Assembly: GCA_011046315.1 (NCBI GenBank)
Contig: DSAU01000325.1
Coordinates: 1-22,027 of the forward strand
Direction of reading: 5' to 3'
Length of the DNA: 22,027 nt
Source of the DNA: a bacterium
GTDB lineage: Bacteria; Zhuqueibacterota; Zhuqueibacteria; Thermofontimicrobiales; Thermofontimicrobiaceae
Shown here: in pieces, positions 1 to 7,522 of the stretch
Position numbering within the stretch: the stretch's first letter is position 1
Layout of the letters: every line of letters starts with the position of its first letter
Translations under genes and position numbers: made by a program
The notes under the pieces: generated by a model
Database searches by the model: none
Told to the model about the DNA's origin: nothing
The model's input: the letters and a program-made list of their open reading frames with translations, nothing else

Positions 1-1
1 C

Positions 2-571
2 ACCAACTCCGGCGCCCAACCTGGTGACGCTTTGATTTTGACCAAGCCCATTGGCTTGGGGCTGATAACTACCGGAATCAAGCGCGGATTGGTGGACGAC
101 TTCACCAGACAGCTCGCGATTCACACCATGAGCCGATTAAATCGCGAGGCTGCTGAGGAGATGGTCAAAGGCGAAGTTCACGCCTGCACCGACGTTACCG
201 GTTTTGGACTGCTGGGGCATTTGAAAGAAATGACCACGGCAAGCCAAACCGATGCTACCATTTTTTGGCCACAAATTCCGGTGTTGCAGCAAGCCCGTGA
301 TCTGGCAGCAGCCGGCATCGCTCCCGGAGGGACGATTGCCAATATCGACTACCTGCGCGCTTATGTGGAATGGTCTCCCAATATTTCCGAAATCGATCGT
401 ATTCTTGTTTGCGATGCCCAGACATCCGGCGGGTTAATAATTGCAGTGCCTGATGCTGAAAAGAACGATCTGATCGCCAGACTTCACCAACGCGGCGTAG
501 TCGAGGCTCGTATCATTGGCAAAATCACCGGTAAGGGCAGCGGGAAAATAACCGTGACAAGTTCAGCCTAA
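2..571 (+). CDS. selD: Selenide, water dikinase (selenophosphate synthetase), C-terminal part; 5' end lies outside the window
   Basis: SelD makes selenophosphate from selenide and ATP. This is the selenium donor for selenocysteyl-tRNA and for 2-selenouridine in tRNA. The frame is already open at base 2 and reads TNSGAQPGDALILTKPIG, the family's conserved segment just before the C-terminal AIRS-type domain. Later come the conserved stretches CTDVTGFGLLGHL and DAQTSGGL, and the frame ends in TAA at 569-571. About 189 codons are present of a usual 320-350, so the N-terminal part with the catalytic Cys/Sec and Lys is missing. Whether residue 17-equivalent is Sec or Cys cannot be seen. The family call is secure from these motifs. 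No strong terminator follows; a 6-bp stem at 630-648 lacks a proper T-run. Confidence 0.95.
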   Translation, partial: TNSGAQPGDALILTKPIGLGLITTGIKRGLVDDFTRQLAIHTMSRLNREAAEEMVKGEVHACTDVTGFGLLGHLKEMTTASQTDATIFWPQIPVLQQARDLAAAGIAPGGTIANIDYLRAYVEWSPNISEIDRILVCDAQTSGGLIIAVPDAEKNDLIARLHQRGVVEARIIGKITGKGSGKITVTSSA

Positions 572-947
572 AACAATACTGAACCAAACTGTCCATTGAA
601 ACTGTACTTTTTCGTCCGTTCCTGGAATTTCGACATCAATTTTGTCGATTCTGTTTCGCTGTAAGTTGATAATTAAATTGAAATAAATAGTTATCGAAAA
701 TGAAAATTTACAAATGGAATGTTTTTTGATTGATCATGTCTTACTTTAGTAGCTGACAAGCTAAATTGTGTATTTTTTTGGCAAGATATTTGTTAATACC
801 CATTGCATGTTATATCTTTTCACCACCTTACAAAGGTTGTTTTTTCGGGCAAACTTTTTGGTGATAGCATTAAGGAATTAGTTTCATTTTTAATTTTAAA
901 TTTTTAATTTTTAATTCCAGCTTGTCTGGCTTAGGGAAATAATAAAA
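572..947. other. AT-rich intergenic region between selD and the repeat protein gene
   Basis: This 376-bp gap holds no open frame I would call a gene. It is strongly AT-rich. Near its end (about 886-916) it has overlapping copies of a short T-rich unit resembling tttttaa, just upstream of the next gene. A small stem (tcgaca/tgtcga, 630-648) lies after selD. The promoter of the downstream gene should be here, but I cannot assign -35 and -10 boxes with confidence. Confidence 0.6.
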
Positions 948-2456
948 ATGAAGGGTTTGATAAACATTGTTGGGATATTATTTGTTTTTGCAATTGCTGA
1001 ACAGCCCGGGTTTGCCCAGACTGCAAAACCGCTGCCTGAACAATTTCAGCAGCTTCGCAGAAAGCTGGCTTTTGCCAGAGACGTTCAATCGATAACGAGG
1101 GACGAGCACGCCGCTGAGCTGCTGATGACTGCTGAAACCGACTTGCGCCGGGCAAATCGGCTGATGCGTGAAAGGCGAGTCGTCATGGCGCATAGTCATC
1201 TGTCCCGCGCTGAGATAGCGATCAACCAGGCACTTAAAATATTATTTCGCGATGTCATTCAAAAACGAAAAGAAAAACTGGACCAGTTGATAAAAGAAGC
1301 CGAAGCCATTGTGCCCGGCAGTGGAATCCCTGAAGCGCAGAAAACATTGGAACAAGGAATTAATAACCATCAATTGGCAATTCAGGCTTTTAAAGACAAT
1401 CAAATCGAAAAATCTTCTCAGCATTATAACCGTGCGATTTATCTGATCGAGAAAGCGATCGATCTGGTTAAAAACAGTGATCAATCCATCGAGCAACAGG
1501 CTGCTGATGAGGCTTATCGTTTTGACCAATATTTGTCGCAAAATAAAGCCGTGATCGAACCCAGTCGCAATGAGACGGTTAAGCGTAATCAACAATTGGC
1601 GCTCAATCTCGCCCGCAAAGCTGATATTGCCCGGAAAAACGGCGAGTACCGGCTGGCGATTGATTACTATCATCAAGCCACGCGGCTGTTACTGCGGGCG
1701 CTGAATATGGCTCAGGGCAAAACTGAGCAATCAGCGCTGCGGGTTTATGACGAAATTACGCTGTTGGATGAATTGATCGAAAATGTCGAGCAAAGTTTTT
1801 TATCAGAGAGCGCTGACGAAAAAACTGAGTTGCTGCTGAACCGGGCGAAACAATTACAACAAGAAGCGCACCAGGCGCTCGATAATCAAAATTATGGCAT
1901 AGCCCTTCGCCGATCACAGTTGGCGCGGGACCTGATTGAGCGGATGGTGAAAAAAACGCGCCGACCACCAAAAGATATCAGCGAGCAAATCGCAGCCCAG
2001 TTGGAAGCGTTGAATTATGAACTGGAAGAATTAGAGTTTTTTATGAGCGACAGCAGCGACCAGGAAGCACGAAAATTGCTAAATTACGCTGCCCTCGCCA
2101 GAGACCGAGCGGAACAAGCGCTAAAAAACAAAAATTACCGAGTTTCAATTGAGGTGATAAAAATGGCAAAGCAACTGGCATCTTCGGCAGACCAACTGGT
2201 AAATACTGGCGCCGAACAACAAACCAACGCTACCTTGATCCACCAGAAATTGCAGCGGCTGGAAAACGGATTGTTAAAAACCAGAGCTGAAGCGGCGCCG
2301 GTAATGACTCCGCAAATAAATTTCCGCATCGAACAAACGCAAAAGATGGTTAACCTGGCGCGTGAAAACTATGAAAAGGGTTTTCTCCATGTTGCAGATT
2401 CATTCATCATTCTGGGGAATGGTTATTTAGATCAATGCCGCGACCTGATCAAATAA
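948..2456 (+). CDS. Secreted all-helical protein with six ~81-residue TPR-like repeats, function unknown
   Basis: I do not recognise a named family. The 502-residue product starts with a short Lys-containing head and a hydrophobic stretch (residues 5-24, ending near GFAQ), a likely signal peptide, so it is probably periplasmic or outside the cell. The rest is rich in Ala, Leu, Gln, Glu, Lys and Arg and reads as continuous helix. A motif of the form N-x-x-Y-x-x-A-x6-A-x-x-L recurs with its aromatic or hydrophobic anchor at about residues 78, 153, 234, 316, 397 and 479, a spacing of 75-82. The clearest copies are NGEYRLAIDYYHQATRLL, NQNYGIALRRSQLARDLI and NKNYRVSIEVIKMAKQL. Each is preceded by an Ala/Leu helix and followed by a linker helix, so a three-helix solenoid repeat is inferred. 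ATG at 948 is preceded by AGGGA about 11 bases upstream, a somewhat long spacing. A scaffold or adaptor role is only a guess. Confidence 0.8.
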   Translation: MKGLINIVGILFVFAIAEQPGFAQTAKPLPEQFQQLRRKLAFARDVQSITRDEHAAELLMTAETDLRRANRLMRERRVVMAHSHLSRAEIAINQALKILFRDVIQKRKEKLDQLIKEAEAIVPGSGIPEAQKTLEQGINNHQLAIQAFKDNQIEKSSQHYNRAIYLIEKAIDLVKNSDQSIEQQAADEAYRFDQYLSQNKAVIEPSRNETVKRNQQLALNLARKADIARKNGEYRLAIDYYHQATRLLLRALNMAQGKTEQSALRVYDEITLLDELIENVEQSFLSESADEKTELLLNRAKQLQQEAHQALDNQNYGIALRRSQLARDLIERMVKKTRRPPKDISEQIAAQLEALNYELEELEFFMSDSSDQEARKLLNYAALARDRAEQALKNKNYRVSIEVIKMAKQLASSADQLVNTGAEQQTNATLIHQKLQRLENGLLKTRAEAAPVMTPQINFRIEQTQKMVNLARENYEKGFLHVADSFIILGNGYLDQCRDLIK

Positions 2457-2486
2457 TTGAATCGACGAAAACCGATAGTGTTGATG

Positions 2487-2913
2487 TTAATACGTTGGGC
2501 GGATGAAGAAGTAATCCGCTTTCATGGTTGCCAATCCCACTTGCGATCGTGCATTTATTAAATAAGAATCGTAGGGTTGATTTCGCGAATTGGCGCCGCC
2601 GTAACCTTCATACCAGAGGTAATAGACGCCGTTAATTTTTTCAACCGTCGTAAACCAGATCGCGCCCTCGTCCCATTCTCCTTTTTCGCCTCGGGAAAAA
2701 ATCGGATTTTCAGCATATTTTTCCCAGTTAATCAAATCGACCGAAGTTGCCAACCCAGCATTGGCGGGGTAATCATCAAACCGATCTGAACCACAATAGA
2801 CCATGTAAAATAAATTACCCTCGCGAAAAATTCGCGGCGTCTCAACAGTGTGGCTGTCCCAACTTCCGGCTTTGCCGGCGGGTAACACTGATTTGTCAGT
2901 GAAGGGTTCAAAA
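2487..2913 (-). pseudogene. C-terminal fragment of a five-bladed beta-propeller glycosidase (GH43/GH32/GH130-like), frameshifted
   Basis: This frame continues the propeller fold of the fragment upstream. It carries SWDSHTVETPRIF, then a blade with LFYMVYCGSDRF, a blade with GLATSVDLINWEKYAENPIF, and a last one with GVYYLWYEGYGG. The x-YYMxY and NPIF signatures are typical of the furanosidase / GH43-62-32-68-130 superfamily; I cannot name the substrate. The frame stays open back to 3014, but bases 2914-3014 read the correct peptide only in the other frame, so homology begins at the A5 run (2910-2914). The fragment contains an extra LPAGKAG peptide encoded by a 13-bp palindrome (2866-2878). It converges tail to tail with the repeat-protein gene, about 30 bp away. 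Confidence 0.7.
2866..2878. repeat. Short perfect palindrome inside the glycosidase gene, encoding LPAGKAG
   Basis: Bases 2866-2878 read ccggctttgccgg, a 5-bp stem with a three-base loop. On the - strand the palindrome and its flanks encode LPAGKAG, between FTDKS and SWDSHTVE of the glycosidase. It leaves the frame intact, like a palindromic mini-element inserted in coding sequence. I know similar LPAGKAG peptides from unrelated metagenomic proteins, but that is memory, not a search result. Confidence 0.45.
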
Positions 2914-3438
2914 ATGGAAGCCGTCGCCAGATATTGCCAGGTGAAGATCGAAACCGCGACCTGATTTTTTGGTTTTCCAGAAAAACAGATAAAACTTGCC
3001 ATTATGATAAACAACTTCTGGCCCCCCTCCGATCACGATCGGATTATGATCGTATTTCTGAAAATGGATTCCGTCATCAGATATTGCCAGGCAAACGCTG
3101 CGATCACAGCGCGGAGAGACCGCGGAATAATACAAAAAAACCCTGTTTCCCACCAGAACCGAGGCCGGATCCAACACGTGCGTTTCGTCCCAGTCTCCTT
3201 TGTTACCAACGTCAATGAGAGGTTCAGGCTGAATATGCCAGGTTTTTCCGTCAAATTGGCTTTCCGGAATGGTCGCCAGCCCGATGCGGTCGTGCCCGTT
3301 TTGTTGCCCGCGAAAATACATATAAAAGGTGTCACCAATCTTCAACAGATCAGGATTGGCAGTTTGGTCTTCCATCCAGGTTCCGGCTATATTGGGAAAG
3401 ATCGGATTTTGTTTGCTTCGGATAAATTGCATTCTCAT
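2908..3438 (-). pseudogene. N-terminal fragment of the beta-propeller glycosidase (GH43/GH32/GH130-like)
   Basis: This fragment opens at ATG 3438 (MRMQFIRSKQNPIFPN) and runs about 176 codons to a TGA at 2908-2910. It contains propeller blades with DTFYMYFRGQQNGHDRIGLA, DWDETHVLDPASVLVGNRVF and GKFYLFFWKTKKSGRGFDLH, the repeated x-YMYF pattern of GH43/GH130-like five-bladed propellers. It stops at SGDGFHF just where the other frame continues EPFTDKS. Removing one base of the A5 run at 2910-2914 joins both into one protein of roughly 310 residues, a plausible full length. No signal peptide and no good ribosome binding site are visible; an upstream TTG at 3465 is a weaker alternative. This is either a young pseudogene or a sequencing error. 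Confidence 0.7.
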
Positions 3439-3498
3439 AGTGGACTTTTGTTTTTGATAATTCAAATTTTTTTCGTATCTATTCAGGCAGATGTTATT

Positions 3499-3667
3499 GC
3501 CACAAAGGCAGCAAGCCTCGAAGTCACACCAAGATGTCTTTTTTTACTCACTTTTTTAGTGCCAAATTCCATAGCTTTTCATCAAACCAAATCCGGCTTT
3601 TCTGAATGGAATAATTTAGAAATTCCTTCATCTTTGTTTCTCTTGGTGCCTTTAAGTCTTTGTGGCT
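3499..3667. repeat. Imperfect inverted-repeat element (MITE-like) between the glycosidase and the acyltransferase genes
   Basis: The left arm (3499-3536, starting gccacaaagg and ending caagatg) and the reverse complement of the right arm (3629-3667, starting agccacaaag and ending aaagatg) match at 27 of 39 ungapped positions. The outermost 9 and innermost 6 bases match perfectly. About 92 bp of AT-rich sequence separates the arms. The arms resemble the gccacaaagacaccaaggcac type of interspersed sequence found in many environmental genomes (from memory). The right arm reaches into the acyltransferase gene and supplies its last codons and stop. Confidence 0.55.
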
Positions 3668-4839
3668 GAAAAGTTACTTTTTTTCTCAAAAACAGTGTAA
3701 GTTTTCGAAGGTTTGGCAGACATCATTTCGATCAGCCGGATCACCAACACATTGTCTTCCAGCACCCATCCCATATCGCAATAGTCGTAGCCCTTTTTTT
3801 GAGAATAGATTTTCTCTTTCCAGAGCATCACTGCGGGCAAACCGAGTTTGCGGAACTTTTTTTTGACACCGAGATATCCCAGCCGAAACCCTTTGACGCT
3901 GCCTTTTCTCAACAGCATTTTGGCGGCGCGCAACAACTCACAGCGTTGGCAAAAAGAAAGCGGGGTCAACTTTTCTGAGACATTGGGAACAGCCCCGAAA
4001 AAGGCTGCAGGTTCGCCCTCGATATACAGAAACATAAACAGCCCTTTATCCATGATGAGCAGCATATCATCAATAATTTGATAGAACTCCTCCCGGGTAA
4101 AGGGAACAAAGCCAAAGTTATCGCTCCAGGCGTCATTGTAAATTTCCAGCATCTCCTGTTTGCGAACCGCGAGCGGTCGATCACCCCAACTTTCGAATTG
4201 AACACCGTAACGTTTCACAACCGCTTGCGCGACCCGTTCCAGTTTTTCTTCCATGGGGTTGTTGACCGCTACTTCCCATGACATCATCCGCTTCACCGGC
4301 TGAAAACCAGCGTTACGCAGCAAATTTTCATAATATTTTTTATTATAATGATAATACATTACTGGCCGTGAATCAAAGCCTTCGGTCATCAGTCCCGGCG
4401 TGGCTTCATTGACCGGTAAATTTTGTGGTCCACGCAGGTGGGTCATGCCTCGTTGTTTTATCCAATCGCCAGCAGCCTGGATCAGGGCATTGGCAACGGT
4501 CTGATCATCAATGCATTCAAACTGTCCGAAAAATCCCACCTTATCATTCCAATGAAGATTGTGATTGTGATTGATAAACGCGTTACACCGCCCCACAATT
4601 CGGCCATTTTGTTTAGCGAGGAAAAAAATCATTTCAGCGTGTTTAAAAAACAAATTCTCCGGTTCAAAAAATCCGTGGATGCCGATTAATCTGAATCCGA
4701 GATATTCATAATCCAGCAACGGGATATAGTTTGGTTCATCCTGATAATGTTCCCAGTGAAAATCGACAAATGTTTTTAGCAGCTTTTTATCCCGGGCGCT
4801 CCTGTTGCCGAATGTAATTATTTCCGGGCGATTTTCCAT
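3652..4839 (-). CDS. GNAT-superfamily N-acyltransferase (YghO-like, two-domain)
   Basis: The 395-residue protein resembles the YghO-type branch of the GNAT fold. Substrate and acyl donor are unknown. The first half has a beta-strand followed by GRIVGRCNAFIN (residues 79-90), then VGFFGQFECIDD (101-112) and the conserved stretch around LRGPQNLPVNE, GLMTEGFDSRP and YYENLLRNAGF (135-179). The second half (about 200-390) looks like a repeat GNAT lobe with FRLGYLGVKKKFRKLGLPA, an acyl-CoA loop-like motif. ATG 4839 has AAAGGA about 11 bases upstream. A terminator at 4869-4920 separates it from the peptidase genes, so it probably has its own promoter. The last residues (SATKT) and the TAA lie inside the right arm of the inverted repeat, so the original C-terminus may have been replaced. 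Confident for the superfamily, not for the reaction. Confidence 0.8.
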   Translation of the reverse strand: MENRPEIITFGNRSARDKKLLKTFVDFHWEHYQDEPNYIPLLDYEYLGFRLIGIHGFFEPENLFFKHAEMIFFLAKQNGRIVGRCNAFINHNHNLHWNDKVGFFGQFECIDDQTVANALIQAAGDWIKQRGMTHLRGPQNLPVNEATPGLMTEGFDSRPVMYYHYNKKYYENLLRNAGFQPVKRMMSWEVAVNNPMEEKLERVAQAVVKRYGVQFESWGDRPLAVRKQEMLEIYNDAWSDNFGFVPFTREEFYQIIDDMLLIMDKGLFMFLYIEGEPAAFFGAVPNVSEKLTPLSFCQRCELLRAAKMLLRKGSVKGFRLGYLGVKKKFRKLGLPAVMLWKEKIYSQKKGYDYCDMGWVLEDNVLVIRLIEMMSAKPSKTYTVFEKKSNFSATKT

Positions 4840-4868
4840 TGTGAAAAAATTCCTTTACATTGTGAATT

Positions 4869-4920
4869 AAAAAATGGCTCTGCTGTTGATCTGGAATTTT
4901 TTCGACCGAACAGCATAGCC
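4869..4920 (-). terminator. Rho-independent terminator after the peptidase pair
   Basis: On the - strand the arm at 4909-4920 (GGCTATGCTGTT) pairs with 4876-4887 (AACAGCAGAGCC), 11 of 12 positions, with a 21-base loop. A run of six T follows at 4874-4869. It begins seven bases after the stop of the 4927-6117 peptidase and ends before the acyltransferase start at 4839. Confidence 0.7.
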
Positions 4921-4926
4921 GGTTGA

Positions 4927-6117
4927 TTACAACAAACCGAGTTTTTTTGAAATTTTTTTCGGAAGCGCATTTTTATTCACCATGATAGCAATCGTTTTTA
5001 AACGGACATAAGAGCGCGACATATAAACATAGCCATCATACTTGCGTCCGTCAACACCTCCCGAGTTTTTGGTATAGTAAAATTTGTTTCCCTTCTGGTC
5101 ATGAGCCAGTCCCACAATATGCATCAAATGATCATCAGTGGTTTCGAAATTATCAAAAGTCAGTTGACGCAGCTCCTGGGTAATTTTTTTCTCCGCGACT
5201 GGTTCGGTGACTTTTTCCTTTTTCTCGGCTTCGGTTTTGTCCTCCCAATCCTTTTCCGGAATAATGGCGTAACCGGTCTCGCGGGTGGAGAAATCACGCT
5301 CGCTGACATCGCCATCCCAGGCAACTGAATAGCCGTTTTTAATGGCAACGTCGATTATTTTTTCCAGATCATCTATTGGTACGTTGTAATATTGCTGATT
5401 GAACGTCCAATTGTCCGGCACTTCAAGCCGACATTTTTCATAATAGGGATGATGTTTGTAAGAGGTCAATTCAATATAATCATCCAGATTCCAGCCGCAA
5501 AATTGCTCGGCAAAGCTTTTCGGCGTGTATTTTTTTCCGGCGTAACTAAAATCTACCGGGACCTTTCCCAGGTAGATGTCCAATATTTTTTCGAACGCAT
5601 CTTTCCAGCGCGGAGTCAATTTTCTTCTCCCTGCCTGAAGCGTTCCATCCAACACCGCTTTTAATACCGAAAACATTTCACCATGATTATGTCTGTTTTC
5701 ACCGATATTCATCCCGGGGTAAATTTTTTCGGGAACGATGCCGTGACGGGCGATCTGTTCGATTACGTCGTGAGACTGTCCTCCCTGGCCAAAAACGGTG
5801 TTGCCGTGCAGCCGGATGTAATTTTCCGCCTTTTGAGGATAAGTGTGGCGGACAACGAACATTTCGGAAAGGTCGATCTCTGGTTTACCCACCCGAAGCA
5901 TCTCTGATTCGAGAAACGAAATGGTGGCAAAATCCCAACAGGTTCCGGTTTTAGCCTGGTCTTTCACCGGAGTATGCGCCACCTGGTAATCAATCGTGAA
6001 TTGGTAGACCGATTTATCATCGTTTTTTTCTGCCTCAATTTGAGCCGTTGCTGAAAATACAACCGCCAGCAATAGCGCAATCATACCCGGCAGGATCATT
6101 TTATTTTTAAAGTACAT
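4927..6117 (-). CDS. Exported bleomycin-hydrolase-like cysteine peptidase (family C1B), paralogue 1, altered Asn loop
   Basis: Papain-fold aminopeptidases of the PepC / bleomycin hydrolase family trim peptides from the N-terminus using Cys, His and Asn. From the chosen ATG (396 residues) the sequence has a signal peptide (hydrophobic residues about 7-22, then SATAQ). The oxyanion Gln is in VKDQ (54), the nucleophile in GTCWDFAT (C60), the His in DDHLMH (H330) and the Asn in YTKNSGG (N351). The C1 family normally has N-S-W-G; here Trp is Gly. The roughly 270-residue spacing between Cys and His fits C1B, not short papains. Most family members are cytosolic, so export is unusual. It lies 100 bp after its paralogue, probably in one operon, and ends at a terminator. 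The open frame extends to GTG 6126, but GAGGT at 6125-6129 selects ATG 6117. Confidence 0.85.
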   Translation of the reverse strand: MYFKNKMILPGMIALLLAVVFSATAQIEAEKNDDKSVYQFTIDYQVAHTPVKDQAKTGTCWDFATISFLESEMLRVGKPEIDLSEMFVVRHTYPQKAENYIRLHGNTVFGQGGQSHDVIEQIARHGIVPEKIYPGMNIGENRHNHGEMFSVLKAVLDGTLQAGRRKLTPRWKDAFEKILDIYLGKVPVDFSYAGKKYTPKSFAEQFCGWNLDDYIELTSYKHHPYYEKCRLEVPDNWTFNQQYYNVPIDDLEKIIDVAIKNGYSVAWDGDVSERDFSTRETGYAIIPEKDWEDKTEAEKKEKVTEPVAEKKITQELRQLTFDNFETTDDHLMHIVGLAHDQKGNKFYYTKNSGGVDGRKYDGYVYMSRSYVRLKTIAIMVNKNALPKKISKKLGLL

Positions 6118-6124
6118 GTTCAAC

Positions 6125-6129
6125 ACCTC
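6125..6129 (-). promoter_or_regulatory. Ribosome binding site that decides the start of peptidase paralogue 1
   Basis: GAGGT on the - strand lies 7 bases before ATG 6117. It overlaps the upstream GTG at 6124-6126, which therefore cannot be the start served by this site. Confidence 0.65.
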
Positions 6130-6217
6130 AAAGTTACTTGTGGTAAGATGAATTCGCTATTTTTTTTGCGTTTAAAAAAACCGATAACAATGAAAATATG
6201 GGCAGCTCAATGTCTGC

Positions 6218-7402
6218 CTAAATCCCCATCTTTTTTCGAATGTCCGCCGGAATGCCGTTTTTGTTTACCATGAATCCGGTGGCGTTTAACAGCACGTAAG
6301 GTCTGGACATGTATAGATAGCCGTCATATTTTCGATCTGTGCCCCATGAGTTTTTGGTTAAATAGAAAATATTTCCGTTTTGATCATTGGCAATGCCGAT
6401 GATGTGCATGGCATGATCATCGGTCGCCGTAAAATTATCGAACCATTGTTGACGCAATTCCTGGGTCGGGGTTTTTTCCTCCACTGGTTCGGTGATTTTT
6501 TGCTTGCGCTCTTCTTCGGTCATATCTTCCCAATCTTTTTGGGGAACGATGGCGTAGCCCTTTTTGCTGTCAAAAAATTTGTTGCTTACATCGCCGCCGT
6601 AAACCAGCGTGTATCCGCTATCAAGCGAATAATCGATGATCGCTTGCAGATCTTCGAGCGTGACGTTATAGTACTTATCGTTGAATGTCCAGTTGTCGGG
6701 AACCTCAAGGTAAAACTGGGTATAGAACGGGTGGTGCGTGTATGAAGTAACATCAATATAATCATCGAGGTTCAATTGCAAATAGTCAGCGAGAAATGAT
6801 TTGGGCGAATATTTATTGCCCTTATAGTTAAACGACTCCGGTATTTCGCCCAGATAGATATCGAGCACTGCGTTAAACGCTTCGCTCCAGACTGGCGTAA
6901 CCCTGCCGCCGCGCTTTTTTACTACAGCGTCAAGTGTGCCTTTTAAAATCCGGCTGAGTTCGCCGTGATGGTGTTTTTTCTCTCCGTAATTTATTCCGGG
7001 ATAAACATCTTCAGGAACGATTCCGTGGTTTTTCATCACCTCAATGACATCATAGCAAGCGCCGCCGTGGGGAAAATTGGTTTCACCATGGAGCCGAACG
7101 TAGCGCTGGGCTTTTGCCGGGTAAGTGTGACGAACGATGTACATTTCAGAAAGATCAAACTCTTCTTTACCCAGGCGCAACAGTTCCGATTCCAGAAATG
7201 AGATGGTAGCAAAACACCAGCAGGTGCTGGTACTGGCTTGATTTTTTACCACCGTCCGCGGAAGCTCTTTAAGGATGGTAAATTGATACGCTTCCTTTTT
7301 CTCGTCGCCGTTTTTTTCTTCCTGTGCAAACAGCACATTCGACATCAAAACGGCTGTGATGAGTAGTAGAATAAACGCACTCTGTTGAAGTTTGAATTTC
7401 AT
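6218..7402 (-). CDS. Exported bleomycin-hydrolase-like cysteine peptidase (family C1B), paralogue 2, intact catalytic set
   Basis: The 394-residue paralogue of the next gene downstream aligns with it over its whole length. Shared stretches include LEVPDNWTFN, TSY-HHP and FATISFLESE. It has a signal peptide (hydrophobic residues about 9-25, ending NVLFAQ). Catalytic residues are Gln55 in VKNQ, Cys61 in STCWCFAT, His330 in DDHAMH and Asn351 in KNSWG, so unlike its neighbour it keeps the normal N-S-W-G loop. It probably acts as an envelope aminopeptidase or dipeptidase; the substrate is unknown. ATG 7402 is preceded by a near-ideal AAGGAGG about 4 bases away. It is first of the pair in transcription order, with about 100 bp between the two and only a weak 5-bp stem at 6201-6218 between them. 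Confidence 0.88.
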   Translation of the reverse strand: MKFKLQQSAFILLLITAVLMSNVLFAQEEKNGDEKKEAYQFTILKELPRTVVKNQASTSTCWCFATISFLESELLRLGKEEFDLSEMYIVRHTYPAKAQRYVRLHGETNFPHGGACYDVIEVMKNHGIVPEDVYPGINYGEKKHHHGELSRILKGTLDAVVKKRGGRVTPVWSEAFNAVLDIYLGEIPESFNYKGNKYSPKSFLADYLQLNLDDYIDVTSYTHHPFYTQFYLEVPDNWTFNDKYYNVTLEDLQAIIDYSLDSGYTLVYGGDVSNKFFDSKKGYAIVPQKDWEDMTEEERKQKITEPVEEKTPTQELRQQWFDNFTATDDHAMHIIGIANDQNGNIFYLTKNSWGTDRKYDGYLYMSRPYVLLNATGFMVNKNGIPADIRKKMGI

Positions 7403-7522
7403 GAGACCTCCTTGACAGTTAGTGAATTAAAATATTTAAAGAACGTTGCTATACTCTGGCAATTTAACTCGTAGTAATGAAGTTAGTCATTTTCTTTCTG
7501 CTTAATTTATGGAACAAATTTT

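Noticed and set aside
630..648. Hairpin tcgaca/tgtcga after selD as a terminator
   Set aside because: The stem is only 6 bp, lies 60 bp after the stop, and is not followed by an adequate T-run.
886..916. T-rich tttttaa repeats as a structured element or origin-like DnaA region
   Set aside because: Low-complexity AT sequence with no DnaA-box-like motif nearby; more likely promoter-region composition.
6200..6219. Hairpin gggcag/ctgcct between the two peptidase genes as a terminator
   Set aside because: A 5-bp stem plus one G-U pair overlapping the stop codon, with a poor T-run. More likely chance, and the pair is probably one operon.
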